Origin: Hypomesus transpacificus | Lineage: Eukaryota > Chordata > Actinopteri > Osmeriformes > Osmeridae | Assembly (NCBI RefSeq): GCF_021917145.1 | Contig: NC_061063.1 | Location: 10,384,263-10,448,262 of the forward strand | Direction of reading: 5' to 3' | DNA length: 64,000 nt | Shown: positions 24,022 to 36,000 of the stretch, one piece after another | Numbering within the stretch: position 1 is the first letter of the stretch | Layout: the number at the start of each line of letters is the position of its first letter | Translations under genes and position numbers: made by a program | The notes under the pieces: generated by a model | Database searches by the model: none | What the model saw: only the letters and a program-made list of their open reading frames with translations | Told to the model about the DNA's origin: nothing

Positions 24022-27000
24022 ATGGCTGCATCAAATTACACATTGAAGGTGAACAGGCAGCTCTTGGATCCCAGCTTTGAAAGTTACAGGTTATCTCTGG
24101 ACACCATACCGACATACAACGTAGAGCTAGATGCTGGTGAGGAACTGCCTTGAAACTGCATGCCATCTAGCATCATGTGGTTACCTGCTACCATAAATAA
24201 TGCAATTGCTAAAATGTTCAGCGAGTGGTTGGCTAGTTATGTTTTTTTCTTCAGAAAATGACTGTTCAAACAGCCGTTGCATTTCATTACAAAGCTGGAA
24301 CAGATATCTAGATATCAAGAGAGCCTGGGGGTGATGAGAGATTTGGCAGAGCAGAAAGTCTTTGTTCTCGAGTAAGATAGCTATACCTGTTATAACATCG
24401 GTAACTACTGTTTCATTCATCAGATATACGTGCTAAAGATCCGCTGTGAATTATCCAGCTACAACAGCTCTATTAAGAGCACTGAAGGCTATATAGTTAA
24501 CATTTTACCAGTTAACGAATGTAATTGTCAAGAGACCCGAAAAGGGATATAGTGAACACGACTCGATATTCAAGTGAACTATATCTGGCGTCTTGATATT
24601 GCAGTTTACTTTGTTTCTAGGCGTTGGGGAAATTAAGCTGAAAGACAGCCAGTATACCTTGGAACATGTGCGTGCTTTTGGCATGTACAACTACTTGCAT
24701 ATAGACCCCTGGTATGAAGACAGTGTCTACTTTGTGGATTGCAAAGGGCGGCTACTCAATCTCACAGTCACGCTGGTAAGTGTCTCTGCAAAGCCTTCTT
24801 TTGAACGTTGCAACATGCAAACAATGCGACTACCTTTAAATTCTACTTTATTCTCAAACGCCTGTAGGGGGCGCCCTGATACACATAACGTACAACACAA
24901 CATAATGGACCACAGAAATACATAGAACATTTGTTGAAGCATATTGATAATATTTTAGTAGTGAAGTTAACTAACAAACCATCATTGTAATGGCATACAT
25001 ATAGTTTGTACTATTGTATTATTGTACTAAATACAATTATTTTTCTGAAAAAATGGTATGTTTGAACTGTCAACTCTTCTATCTCAAAGTACATTTTGTC
25101 TGAAATGTTTTATTAAAATGACAATAAAAAAAGAATTTTTCTGAACATTGACATCTCTAATTCCAAACATTTTTGAAGAGACTGGAATTTGTCTAGTCTG
25201 TCTAGTCTAATGAAGATGACTGAGTTTTTAGGATTATCCCTGGTCTCCATGTGAAGCTAATTGTAATGATTAGACCAAGACCATGTTCCCTGCAAAAAGC
25301 ATTCATAAACTTGAGTTCCCAGAAAAAAGTATTTATGGAAATGAAATCCACACTAATTACAATGATCACATGGTAATTATCCTTCTTGTGGATGCTTTTG
25401 TGGCCAGGGCAGGGGGGTATTGTACACTCTGCTTTACTCTGCTAGCAGGATAATGAGAGGTGTCTAGAGAGAAGGATCTCAAAGTACATTATAATATGTC
25501 CTGTGATAAAGCTTTGAATCAGGAACCATGGCAACTGAATGAAGCTAAGCTGTTGAGTCTGTTAGCCTTGTATCATCTCAGCCCTCTAACACAGCTGAGA
25601 GAAGAGGTGGTCTTGATCATCTTACCTCTCTAACACAGCTGAGTAAGAGGTGGTCTTGATCATCTTACCTCTCTAACACAGCTGAGTAAGAGGTGGTCTT
25701 GATCATCTTACCTCTCTAACACAGCTGAGTAAGAGGTGGTCTTGATCATCTTACCTCTCTAACACAGCTGAGTAAGAGGTGGTCTTGATCATCTTACCTC
25801 TCTAACACAGCTGAGAGAAGAGGTGGTCTTGATCATCTTACCTCTCTAACACAGCTGAGTAAGAGGTGGTCTTGATCATCTTACCTCTCTAACACAGCTG
25901 AGTAAGAGGTGGTCTTGATCATCTTACCTCTCTAACACAGCTGAGTAAGAGGTGGTCTTGATCATCTTACCTCTCTAACACAGCTGAGTAAGAGGTGGTC
26001 TTGATCATCTTACCTCTCTAACACAGCTGAGTAAGAGGTGGTCTTGATCATCTTACCTCTCTAACACAGCTGAGAGAAGAGGTGGTCTTGATCATCTTAC
26101 CTCTCTAACACAGCTGAGTAAGAGGTGGTCTTGATCATCTTACCTCTCTAACACAGCTGAGTAAGAGGTGGTCTTGATCATCTTACCTCTCTAACACAGC
26201 TGAGTAAGAGGTGGTCTTGATCATCTTACCTCTCTAACACAGCTGAGTAAGAGGTGTTCTTGATCATCTTACCTCTCTAACACAGCTGAGAGAAGAGGTG
26301 GTCTTGATCATCTTACCTCTCTAACACAGCTGAGTAAGAGGTGGTCTTGATCATCTTACCTCTCTAACACAGCTGAGTAAGAGGTGGTCTTGATCATCTT
26401 ACCTCTCTAACACAGCTGAGTAAGAGGTGGTCTTGATCATCTTACCTCTCTAACACAGCTGAGTAAGAGGTGGTCTTGATCATCTTACCTCTCTAACACA
26501 GCTGAGTAAGAGGTGGTCTTGATCATCTTACCTCTCTAACACAGCTGAGTAAGAGGTGGTCTTGATCATCTTACCTCTCTAACACAGCTGAGTAAGAGGT
26601 GTTCTTGATCATCTTACCTCTCTAACACAGCTGAGAGAAGAGGTGGTCTTGATCATCTTACCTCTCTAACACAGCTGAGTAAGAGGTGGTCTTGATCATC
26701 TTACCTCTCTAACACAGCTGAGTAAGAGGTGGTCTTGATCATCTTACCTCTCTAACACAGCTGAGTAAGAGGTGGTCTTGATCATCTTACCTCTCTAACA
26801 CAGCTGAGTAAGAGGTGGTCTTGATCATCTTACCTCTCTAACACAGCTGAGAGAAGAGGTGGTCTTGATCATCTTACCTCTCTAACACAGCTGAGTAAGA
26901 GGTGGTCTTGATCATCTTACCTCTCTAACACAGCTGAGTAAGAGGTGGTCTTGATCATCTTACCTCTCTAACACAGCTGAGTAAGAGGTGGTCTTGATCA

Positions 27001-30000
27001 TCTTACCTCTCTAACACAGCTGAGTAAGAGGTGGTCTTGATCATCTTACCTCTCTAACACAGCTGAGTAAGAGGTGGTCTTGATCATCTTACCTCTCTAA
27101 CACAGCTGAGAGAAGAGGTGGTCTTGATCATCTTACCTCTCTAACACAGCTGAGTAAGAGGTGGTCTTGATCATCTTACCTCTCTAACACAGCTGAGTAA
27201 GAGGTGGTCTTGATCATCTTACCTCTCTAACACAGCTGAGTAAGAGGTGGTCTTGATCATCTTACCTCTCTAACACAGCTGAGAGAAGAGGTGGTCTTGA
27301 TCATCTTACCTCTCTAACACAGCTGAGTAAGAGGTGGTCTTGATCATCTTACCTCTCTAACACAGCTGAGTAAGAGGTGGTCTTGATCATCTTACCTCTC
27401 TAACACAGCTGAGTAAGAGGTGGTCTTGATCATCTTACCTCTCTAACACAGCTGAGTAAGAGGTGGTCTTGATCATCTTACCTCTCTAACACAGCTGAGA
27501 GAAGAGGTGGTCTTGATCATCTTACCTCTCTAACACAGCTGAGTAAGAGGTGGTCTTGATCATCTTACCTCTCTAACACAGCTGAGTAAGAGGTGGTCTT
27601 GATCATCTTACCTCTCTAACACAGCTGAGTAAGAGGTGGTCTTGATCATCTTACCTCTCTAACACAGCTGAGTAAGAGGTGGTCTTGATCATCTTACCTC
27701 TCTAACACAGCTGAGTAAGAGGTGGTCTTGATCATCTTACCTCTCTAACACAGCTGAGTAAGAGGTGGTCTTGATCATCTTACCTCTCTAACACAGCTGA
27801 GTAAGAGGTGGTCTTGATCATCTTACCTCTCTAACACAGCTGAGTAAGAGGTGGTCTTGATCATCTTACCTCTCTAACACAGCTGAGTAAGAGGTGGTCT
27901 TGATCATCTTACCTCTCTAACACAGCTGAGTAAGAGGTGGTCTTGATCATCTTACCTCTCTAACACAGCTGAGTAAGAGGTGGTCTTGATCATCTTACCT
28001 CTCTAACACAGCTGAGTAAGAGGTGGTCTTGATCATCTTACCTCTCTAACACAGCTGAGTAAGAGGTGGTCTTGATCATCTTACCTCTCTAACACAGCTG
28101 AGTAAGAGGTGGTCTTGATCATCTTACCTCTCTAACACAGCTGAGTAAGAGGTGGTCTTGATCATCTTACCTCTCTAACACAGCTGAGTAAGAGGTGGTC
28201 TTGATCATCTTACCTCTCTAACACAGCTGAGTAAGAGGTGGTCTTGATCATCTTACCTCTCTAACACAGCTGAGTAAGAGGTGGTCTTGATCATCTTACC
28301 TCTCTAACACAGCTGAGTAAGAGGTGGTCTTGATCATCTTACCTCTCTAACACAGCTGAGTAAGAGGTGGTCTTGATCATCTTACCTCTCTAACACAGCT
28401 GAGTAAGAGGTGGTCTTGATCATCTTACCTCTCTAACACAGCTGAGTAAGAGGTGGTCTTGATCATCTTACCTCTCTAACACAGCTGAGTAAGAGGTGGT
28501 CTTGATCATCTTACCTCTCTAACACAGCTGAGTAAGAGGTGGTCTTGATCATCTTACCTCTCTAACACAGCTGAGTAAGAGGTGGTCTTGATCATCTTAC
28601 CTCTCTAACACAGCTGAGTAAGAGGTGGTCTTGATCATCTTACCTCTCTAACACAGCTGAGTAAGAGGTGGTCTTGATCATCTTACCTCTCTAACACAGC
28701 TGAGTAAGAGGTGGTCTTGATCATCTTACCTCTCTAACACAGCTGAGTAAGAGGTGGTCTTGATCATCTTACCTCTCTAACACAGCTGAGTAAGAGGTGG
28801 TCTTGATCATCTTACCTCTCTAACACAGCTGAGTAAGAGGTGGTCTTGATCATCTTACCTCTCTAACACAGCTGAGTAAGAGGTGGTCTTGATCATCTTA
28901 CCTCTCTAACACAGCTGAGTAAGAGGTGGTCTTGATCATCTTACCTCTCTAACACAGCTGAGTAAGAGGTGGTCTTGCATCCTGTGCACAGCCAGTCACA
29001 AGGTGCTCCAGGTAGAAGTTGCTTCCTACAGTATTGATAACCCAATTACTTCCAGCCTCATCTCTCATGAAACCGTGCAACAGAATGAGATGCACATGGT
29101 AGACATGCAAGGTGTCACAGTGCAAAACTGTAGAAGGAGTTAGGTGGCTATAATACAAATACAAACTAAAATAGAAATGAGATAATGGTGTGCCGTTCTG
29201 ATGGCAAGCTCACTAGTGAGTCTTTTGGAAAAAGTTTCTACTACAAATGTTACACATGACGCATGATGCCACTAATGATCAGTTGGATCTAGACTGAGAC
29301 TAGACTGGGGCTGTAATGGAGCCATTCTGAGTGTTCAGGGTTCAACATTAAAACAAATTGCGACTGGTCCCACGGGCCAGTGGTTTTGAAACTTACTGGC
29401 CCCAAGGCCCCCCTTCCAAAAGTTGTAATTTATCATTGTTACAACAAAACCAAAGACTTATAAGTTATGTTATTCTGTTAACATGTTTAACCATTTATTA
29501 AACACATCCTGGATATAAAAAGAACAAAAATGAAATCACATTTCTAGTGATAAAAAATAATAAGGTAATAGTCAGCAAAACAATTTACTTTTAACTTAAA
29601 AAATGACGTGCTCTCTTTCCTGCTGACAGCCATCTCAGCACGACCTCTGTTTGTTTTGTGCTCCAGGACGCAGCCCTGGGAAAGCCCCGGGAGGTGTTTA
29701 GCATGACCCCTGACCCCAGCATGACCCCTGACCCCAGCATGACCCCTGACCCCAGCCGGGGCGAGGACAGTCTGTGTGCCTCTCTGAGCCTGACGTCGGC
29801 CACCTGGGCAGCGCTCTCTGACGGCTCCGGCAGGCTCCTCCTCCTCCGCACCGGCAAGAGGAAGGAGGCCTCTCACGCCTGGGAGGTAAGAAGAAGACAG
29901 CAATGTGTTTGTTTAGGAGAGGCCTTAGCCATAGTGACGTATAGTAGGGGGGATTTAAACCTTCGACCAGTGGTTTGCAGTCAAACACTAACCACTGAGC

Positions 30001-33000
30001 TAAAGCTGTGTACGTGTGAAACAAAGGTTCATGTAAAGTTAGCAGCAGTTAGACCGGTGATTAGATGAGCTTTCAGTTGAAATAAGCCTGTAGACTGCAG
30101 TTTACACCCCTATTCACCAAATCATTACATATTCCAAGTCAGTTGCCATCACAGCCATTGTTTAGACACAATTTGATGCTTGTTTTTGCTACTTTCATAA
30201 ATATAATCAAATATAACCATGACATGCTGGCAATATTGGTTACTGTATAAAAGACAAACCTCCCTAGGGTGAATGAAAACAGGTTGCTTTCATGTTACAA
30301 GACTATTTCTGACTGTCCTCAAGGACTGAATGTTGCTTGTTAAAGTAAGCTCACTTTTAGACTCAATATATCCTAAGCTTTTGTGTTGAACATGGATTGG
30401 AAGATTATTACAAAGCCCTTGAGTAAATACCCTCGAACATGATCATTTTGCTGGGTTTGTGCTGAAGGATTAGAGCCAAACTGGCACTGGCGTTCTCTTT
30501 GTGTTCAGATGAGGCGTCTGGGTGAGGTCCAGCACTTACTGTACACTCACTTCAGTCACAGTCATTCCAGCCAGTTCTGCCATTTACACAAACTCATAGA
30601 ACAGCATAAAAAATACAATCACGCCATCGTAACTTTTTAGATCTTATTTTAAATCAGAACACACTAATACACCACATGTATTTGCAACTGGGTCGACATG
30701 ACAGCTTGCTGTTTGTTACCATCTTCGTCTGTCCCCCCCAGCCCCTGTTCAGCGAGCCCCTGGGAGAGCCCTTCACCATCCTCCACAGCCTGGCTCACCT
30801 CACGTCCGGGGTCCACACCATAGAGGTGCTGCTGCTCCGCATCCAGAAGGACTCGGAGGAGGACAGGGGGAGTGGCTTCTCTGTGTCCCTGGAGTGGATC
30901 ACCGTCTCCAACACAGCTGAGCAGGGTGAGGGCAGGTAGGGTGAGGGCAGGCAGGGTGAGGGCAGGTAGGGTGAGGGCAGGCAGGGTGAGGGCAGGCAGG
31001 GTGAGGGCAGGCAGGGTGAGGGCAGGCAGGGTGAGGGCAGGTAGGGTGAGGGCAGGCAGGGTGAGGGCAGGCAGGGTGAGGGCAGGCAGGGTGAGGGCAG
31101 GCAGGGTGAGGGCAGGCAGGGTGAGGGCAGGTAGGGTGAGGGCAGGTAGGGTGAGGGCAGGCAGGGTGAGGGCAGGCAGGCTTCACAGCTGAGCAGGGTG
31201 AGGGCAGGCAGGCTTCACAGCTGAGCAGGGTGAGGGCAGGCAGGCTTCACAGCTGAGCAGGGTGAGGGCAGGCAGGGTGAGCAGGGTGAGGGCAGGCAGG
31301 CCTCGCGGCCTGGGGTCTGACTGCACTCAGCAGCCTCTCCTCTTAAGACACACCGAACAGTCACAACATAGTTATCATATAACTTATGCTGTCAAGTGTT
31401 ACATTGCTAGAGGGCTTGTGTGAACTAGTTATTGATGGAGAGAAGGAATATGCCGGAAGACCAGTGTTGGGCTGTCATGTGTAACAGAATGGAGATGAAG
31501 ATGGCCAGTCTGTCAGCATTGCCCCTGATCGTCGCTAGAGGATTGTCACACTGCAAGTTGGCTTTGAATTGTGGAAAGTTAATGTGTCAGTATGTCACAC
31601 TCAGTATGCTACATTTAATTAGTTGGAATTATTTGTAAACATTCTGTTTGTTGTACAAACCGAATATAACAGGAGTTAGTAACATGTATGATAGATGTTA
31701 AATATTGTCAGTGCAGTTGTGACATTTTTATTGTAATATGCAGTACAAGCATGCTTTTTCTCATCAGAGCTGGTTGTGCGTGGTTGCTGTTTGTATGTGC
31801 TGGATCCACATCACTAGGACTGATGCAGGAAGGATATCTGCTTTCAACACTGACAGCTCACATCTGAACTGATCTGAGAGCACTGTGTAGAGAGGGGATC
31901 TGCTTTCAACACTGAGGATGAAAGTGCTTTAGAGAAGAAGGGAACCAAATAATGGAACAGTGTGTCCCCTAATCTTCAGTTCAGTTAAATAAAAAACTTT
32001 TCTGGTTTTATGGTTGTTTACTTCAGCCTGATCTAAACGTGTCTCGTCTGAATCCAGGCCACAAGAATGGGTATGAGGTGAGGAAGAGGAGGGTGCTGCG
32101 AGGGAAGTGTGTTCCTCACTACGCCGCCGTGGAGCCCCAGGGGACCGGCCTGATGCTGCTGGCCGAGAAGCCCTTCGTGGTGACGCACGTGGACGGGCAG
32201 CCGGTGAAGCAGGGGCCTGCTGAGCCCATGGAGGTGGAGGCGGATGCTACGTCCCAGCCACAAGGTGGGTGATGTCACCGTGGCTGCTCATTCTACTGGC
32301 CTGCTTCATGTTGCATGGTTTTGAAAGTGTCTTGGACTGCGTTGGGAAGGGGGCATAATGGGAGCTTGATATAGCCTGCTTAGATCCGCTCAGATATTTT
32401 CTCTCATGCTCATGTCAAGACGCCTTGTCAGAAATTATCCCTCAAATGCTAGTGAGGTCAGAGAGATGGAAATGCATTGTTCAGTTTCTTTTACCATGGT
32501 TGCATAAAATATCCCACAAAATGGGTCGAGCCATCATCTCGTCTCCTCAACAGCTCAAGGATGAAAACTCAGCTAGGTTGGCTGTAGCCATAGAAACCAC
32601 TAGTAATTCTAACACAATATCTGATCCAGAGCTCAGCCAGTGTGGATCAGTGATCACCACCACATTCACATTCCTATGATTGAGGTACTTGATAATCTGA
32701 CTAGGCTAATTGCCAAAAACATGTTATTTTCCTGACACATGCAAGAATAGTAGCTTTGAGCCAGTCCTTTTATCTGTTTTTTCTTTTTGTGCGGAGGAAG
32801 AAGCAGTAATGATAGTGGAGGAGTTGAAAGTGCTATGAGAGTAACTGGCGGCAGAGGAAGTCTGTCCGTTTGTTCAACAGCTTGGGTAAAGACTGCAGTG
32901 ACACTGCAGTCACATCACACAGGGAGAGAGGAAGCCAGTTATGATTGTGTGGGGAGTTAGAGAAACTGACATTATGGGACATTATGCCCCGGATATCTCA

Positions 33001-36000
33001 TTATTTTGAACCAAGCGAGATTCAGACTAGAACAACAAAATGAGATCATGAATGTTCTCATGGACCATGTTTCTGTGGGTTGTTGACATTTGCTGACCCA
33101 GATGCCCCTGGTGGTGGAGGTCTGAACAGGGACACTGAATAAGCCTATAACCTTGAAGCATAATGACCAGCCTTGGTAAATGTCTTCATTCAGTTGAATA
33201 TAAGGCGTGTACTGTAGATAAGTTGGAGACTGTAGGACACTGGTCACAATTACCTTTATTGTCATGTAAATAGTTTCTGCATAGGATCTTCACATTTTCT
33301 ATAACATTCAACTTTTATTTGATGGTAATATAAATCTACAAATGTTCAGTATAAAATTGTTGTCTTTTTAAATTTGTGGAATAAAGCGTCATTTGTCAAG
33401 TGCTGTCCCATAATCTCTGCGGTCCTCTCCTCCTGGTCCTCCAGACCCCATCTACTTCTGGCAGCAAACAGGCGAGGACGTCACGGTGTCGGTTCGAATG
33501 CCCCCGGGCATCAGCAGAGACATGGTGGACTTCAGGCTGACTGGGGACAGCCTGAGGGTGGGGGTCCAGGGCTATGCCCCCCTGCTGGAGGGGCCCCTGC
33601 ACGCCCCTGTGGACCCCGAGGCCAGTGCCTGGATCATCAAAGACAGCAAAAGGTTGGAGGTGCCGAACTGACACACACACACAAACATTTGCATTTTTTT
33701 TTTTTTGCAATCTTGATTATTCCCTTTGATGTGCTTAGTTTTCATGTGTTTGTGAGTAATACTGTACATGTACCATGAAAGACAGGGTGACAGACTGGAG
33801 TATGTAAACAGCCCTTTGCCACTGATTTGCATTTGAATGTCTTATTGTCTAATGTGGGTTTTCAATCTGCATTGTATGGCATGTAAATCCCTCATTAGCA
33901 TCATGTATTGTGAACCTGGAGACGCTGAGAGCTGTCACAGGGGCAGTGGTGGAGCTCCAGCATATTCTCTCTCTCCAGTCTCCTGTTTGAAATGGAATGA
34001 GAAAGCTTTCATGGAGTCTGATGGTGTGTCTGTGTGAGAGTTCTCCCGCAGGCCTGGTTGTTGTGCTGCGTGTTCTCTGCTGTCCACCACTAACTCTCTC
34101 CCTGCGTCTGTGTCACCTGTATTACTCTCTACCGCCCCCCCCCCAGCCTGGAGGTGACCCTGCAGAAGTGCGACCAGGGGCCCATGTGGCCGGAGCTGGT
34201 GTCTGGGGACAGGAGAGGGGAGTTTCTGATCAGCAAGGAGCAGGCCGCTCTCCTGAATGAGAGACTCACCCACCTCACCACTGAGGACATGGTCAGTCCA
34301 TAAAGGGTTTCAACCCACTCCTGGGGTTACTAATGGAGGGGATGATCTCTCCTCTAACCCCAGTCTGTTAGAGTCCCTCTCTGCTTGTCTTCTGTTCCGG
34401 CTCAACACCGTCACATCTTGTGCACTCAACACCTCCTCAGTCCCACATACCTGATGTGGAATATCTTTCTGGCCTCTTGCGTCACTCAGCGTCTCTCTTG
34501 TCAATTATTTTCTTCTTGAGCTTTCGAGCCCTTCTTCTTCTGAACGCTGCCTCCACACTCTCTCTCAGTGCCTTCCTCTTCCTCCAGAACGCAGACCCAG
34601 ACAAGGACAAGCCCCCGTGTAACTCCCAGGAGCTGGAGGACTGTGATGGCTTCCCGGAGGACAGCTCCAGTCTGGTGCGCTTCGACAGAGACACTCTGAA
34701 GCCCACTCATGTGGTAGGAACAAGACCTTCCAACACACACACACACACACATGCTGCTGTTCCCCTGCAGCCACACACACACACACACAGTTCAGCCCCA
34801 CACTGGAGGACCCTTCAGAGCCTTCCACTGCCCTGCACGGCTTAAATACCAAAACATCCTCAACTGGTATTACCATACGAAACCTCTCGTGGGACTCAAT
34901 AAACTAGGATTGGAACATGGTTAATTCGTTTTTTGAATGCATTTAGTCAGTCACGTTGGTGTGGATGTTTGTGCAGTCTCTGCACATCCAGGTTGTTGAT
35001 TTGTTCCGCTGCGTTGTGTGTCGTGCTCATCACATCTGACTCATCCGAACAAGCCAGACTCCAGGACTGAACCAGCTGGTTGATTCCCAGCCAGAAACAT
35101 CCTGTCAGTTCACATCACATGCCCCTTGGCCTCTGTTCAACACCACGCTCCATCTGATGGGATTCCCAAAGATTCAACAAATAAAACAGGTCCCACTACA
35201 TTCTGAAGTGTCTTCATGTTCATAGGAATTAGTGGAGTAATGCAGATTATTTACATCTTTTGACTGATACTTGATGTGATTCAACTGGTGGCAAAACACT
35301 GATGCACTATACGCTCACACGCTCCAGCTACAGGAAGCAGGAGCCAGGCAGAGAAACACAGGCTTGTATTTCTGAACAGAATATGGTTTCCAGACTGTTA
35401 ACAGCTGAACTGGTTGGAGACGTACAGGAGATTTTAGTCCAACAAAAGTTAGGAAATTGTACGTATCATTTGCAGCGGGCAGCCAGAAGAGAGGAGAGAG
35501 GAGATGATGAGGAGAGGGCAGCGTGAAGATGGGAGAGAGGAGATGATGAGGAGATGATGAGAAGGCAGCGTGAAGATGGGAAAGAGGAGATGAGGGGATG
35601 ATAAGGAGATGAGATTATGAGGAGAGGGCAGCGTGAAGATAGGAGAGAGGAGATGATGAGGAGATGAGATTATGAGGAGAGGGCAGCGTGAAGATAGGAG
35701 AGAGGAGATGATGAGGAGATGACAGCGTGGGGTTTTAGTTTGAGATGCTTTGTTATCAAGGTGCTGGGTTTGTTCTTTACCCATGGAACTGAAGACACAA
35801 CGATGTCAGTTAGCTTCAGAATACAACATTCCTTCGATATCATCTTTGTATTATATACATTCCTATTAAAAAACCAAGCTAATAATTCTTAAAAATAATA
35901 CCTGGCGTTTTTACAGGTCCTTTTATGTTCCAAGATGCACAAAATGCTGTGATACCCAGCCAAAGCAGTTACCAATGACTTCACAGTTTACACAGACAGG

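Noticed and set aside
25587..28975. CRISPR-like array
   Set aside because: The 43-bp units are head to tail without variable spacers, in a vertebrate intron; it is a satellite.
29930..30012. tRNA gene on the minus strand
   Set aside because: A- and B-box-like motifs are present but there is no credible acceptor stem or anticodon arm; a SINE head is more likely.
30872..31192. A plus-strand frame with (GRVRA)n repeats
   Set aside because: Out-of-frame reading of NUDCD1 exon 4 and its donor-derived minisatellite.
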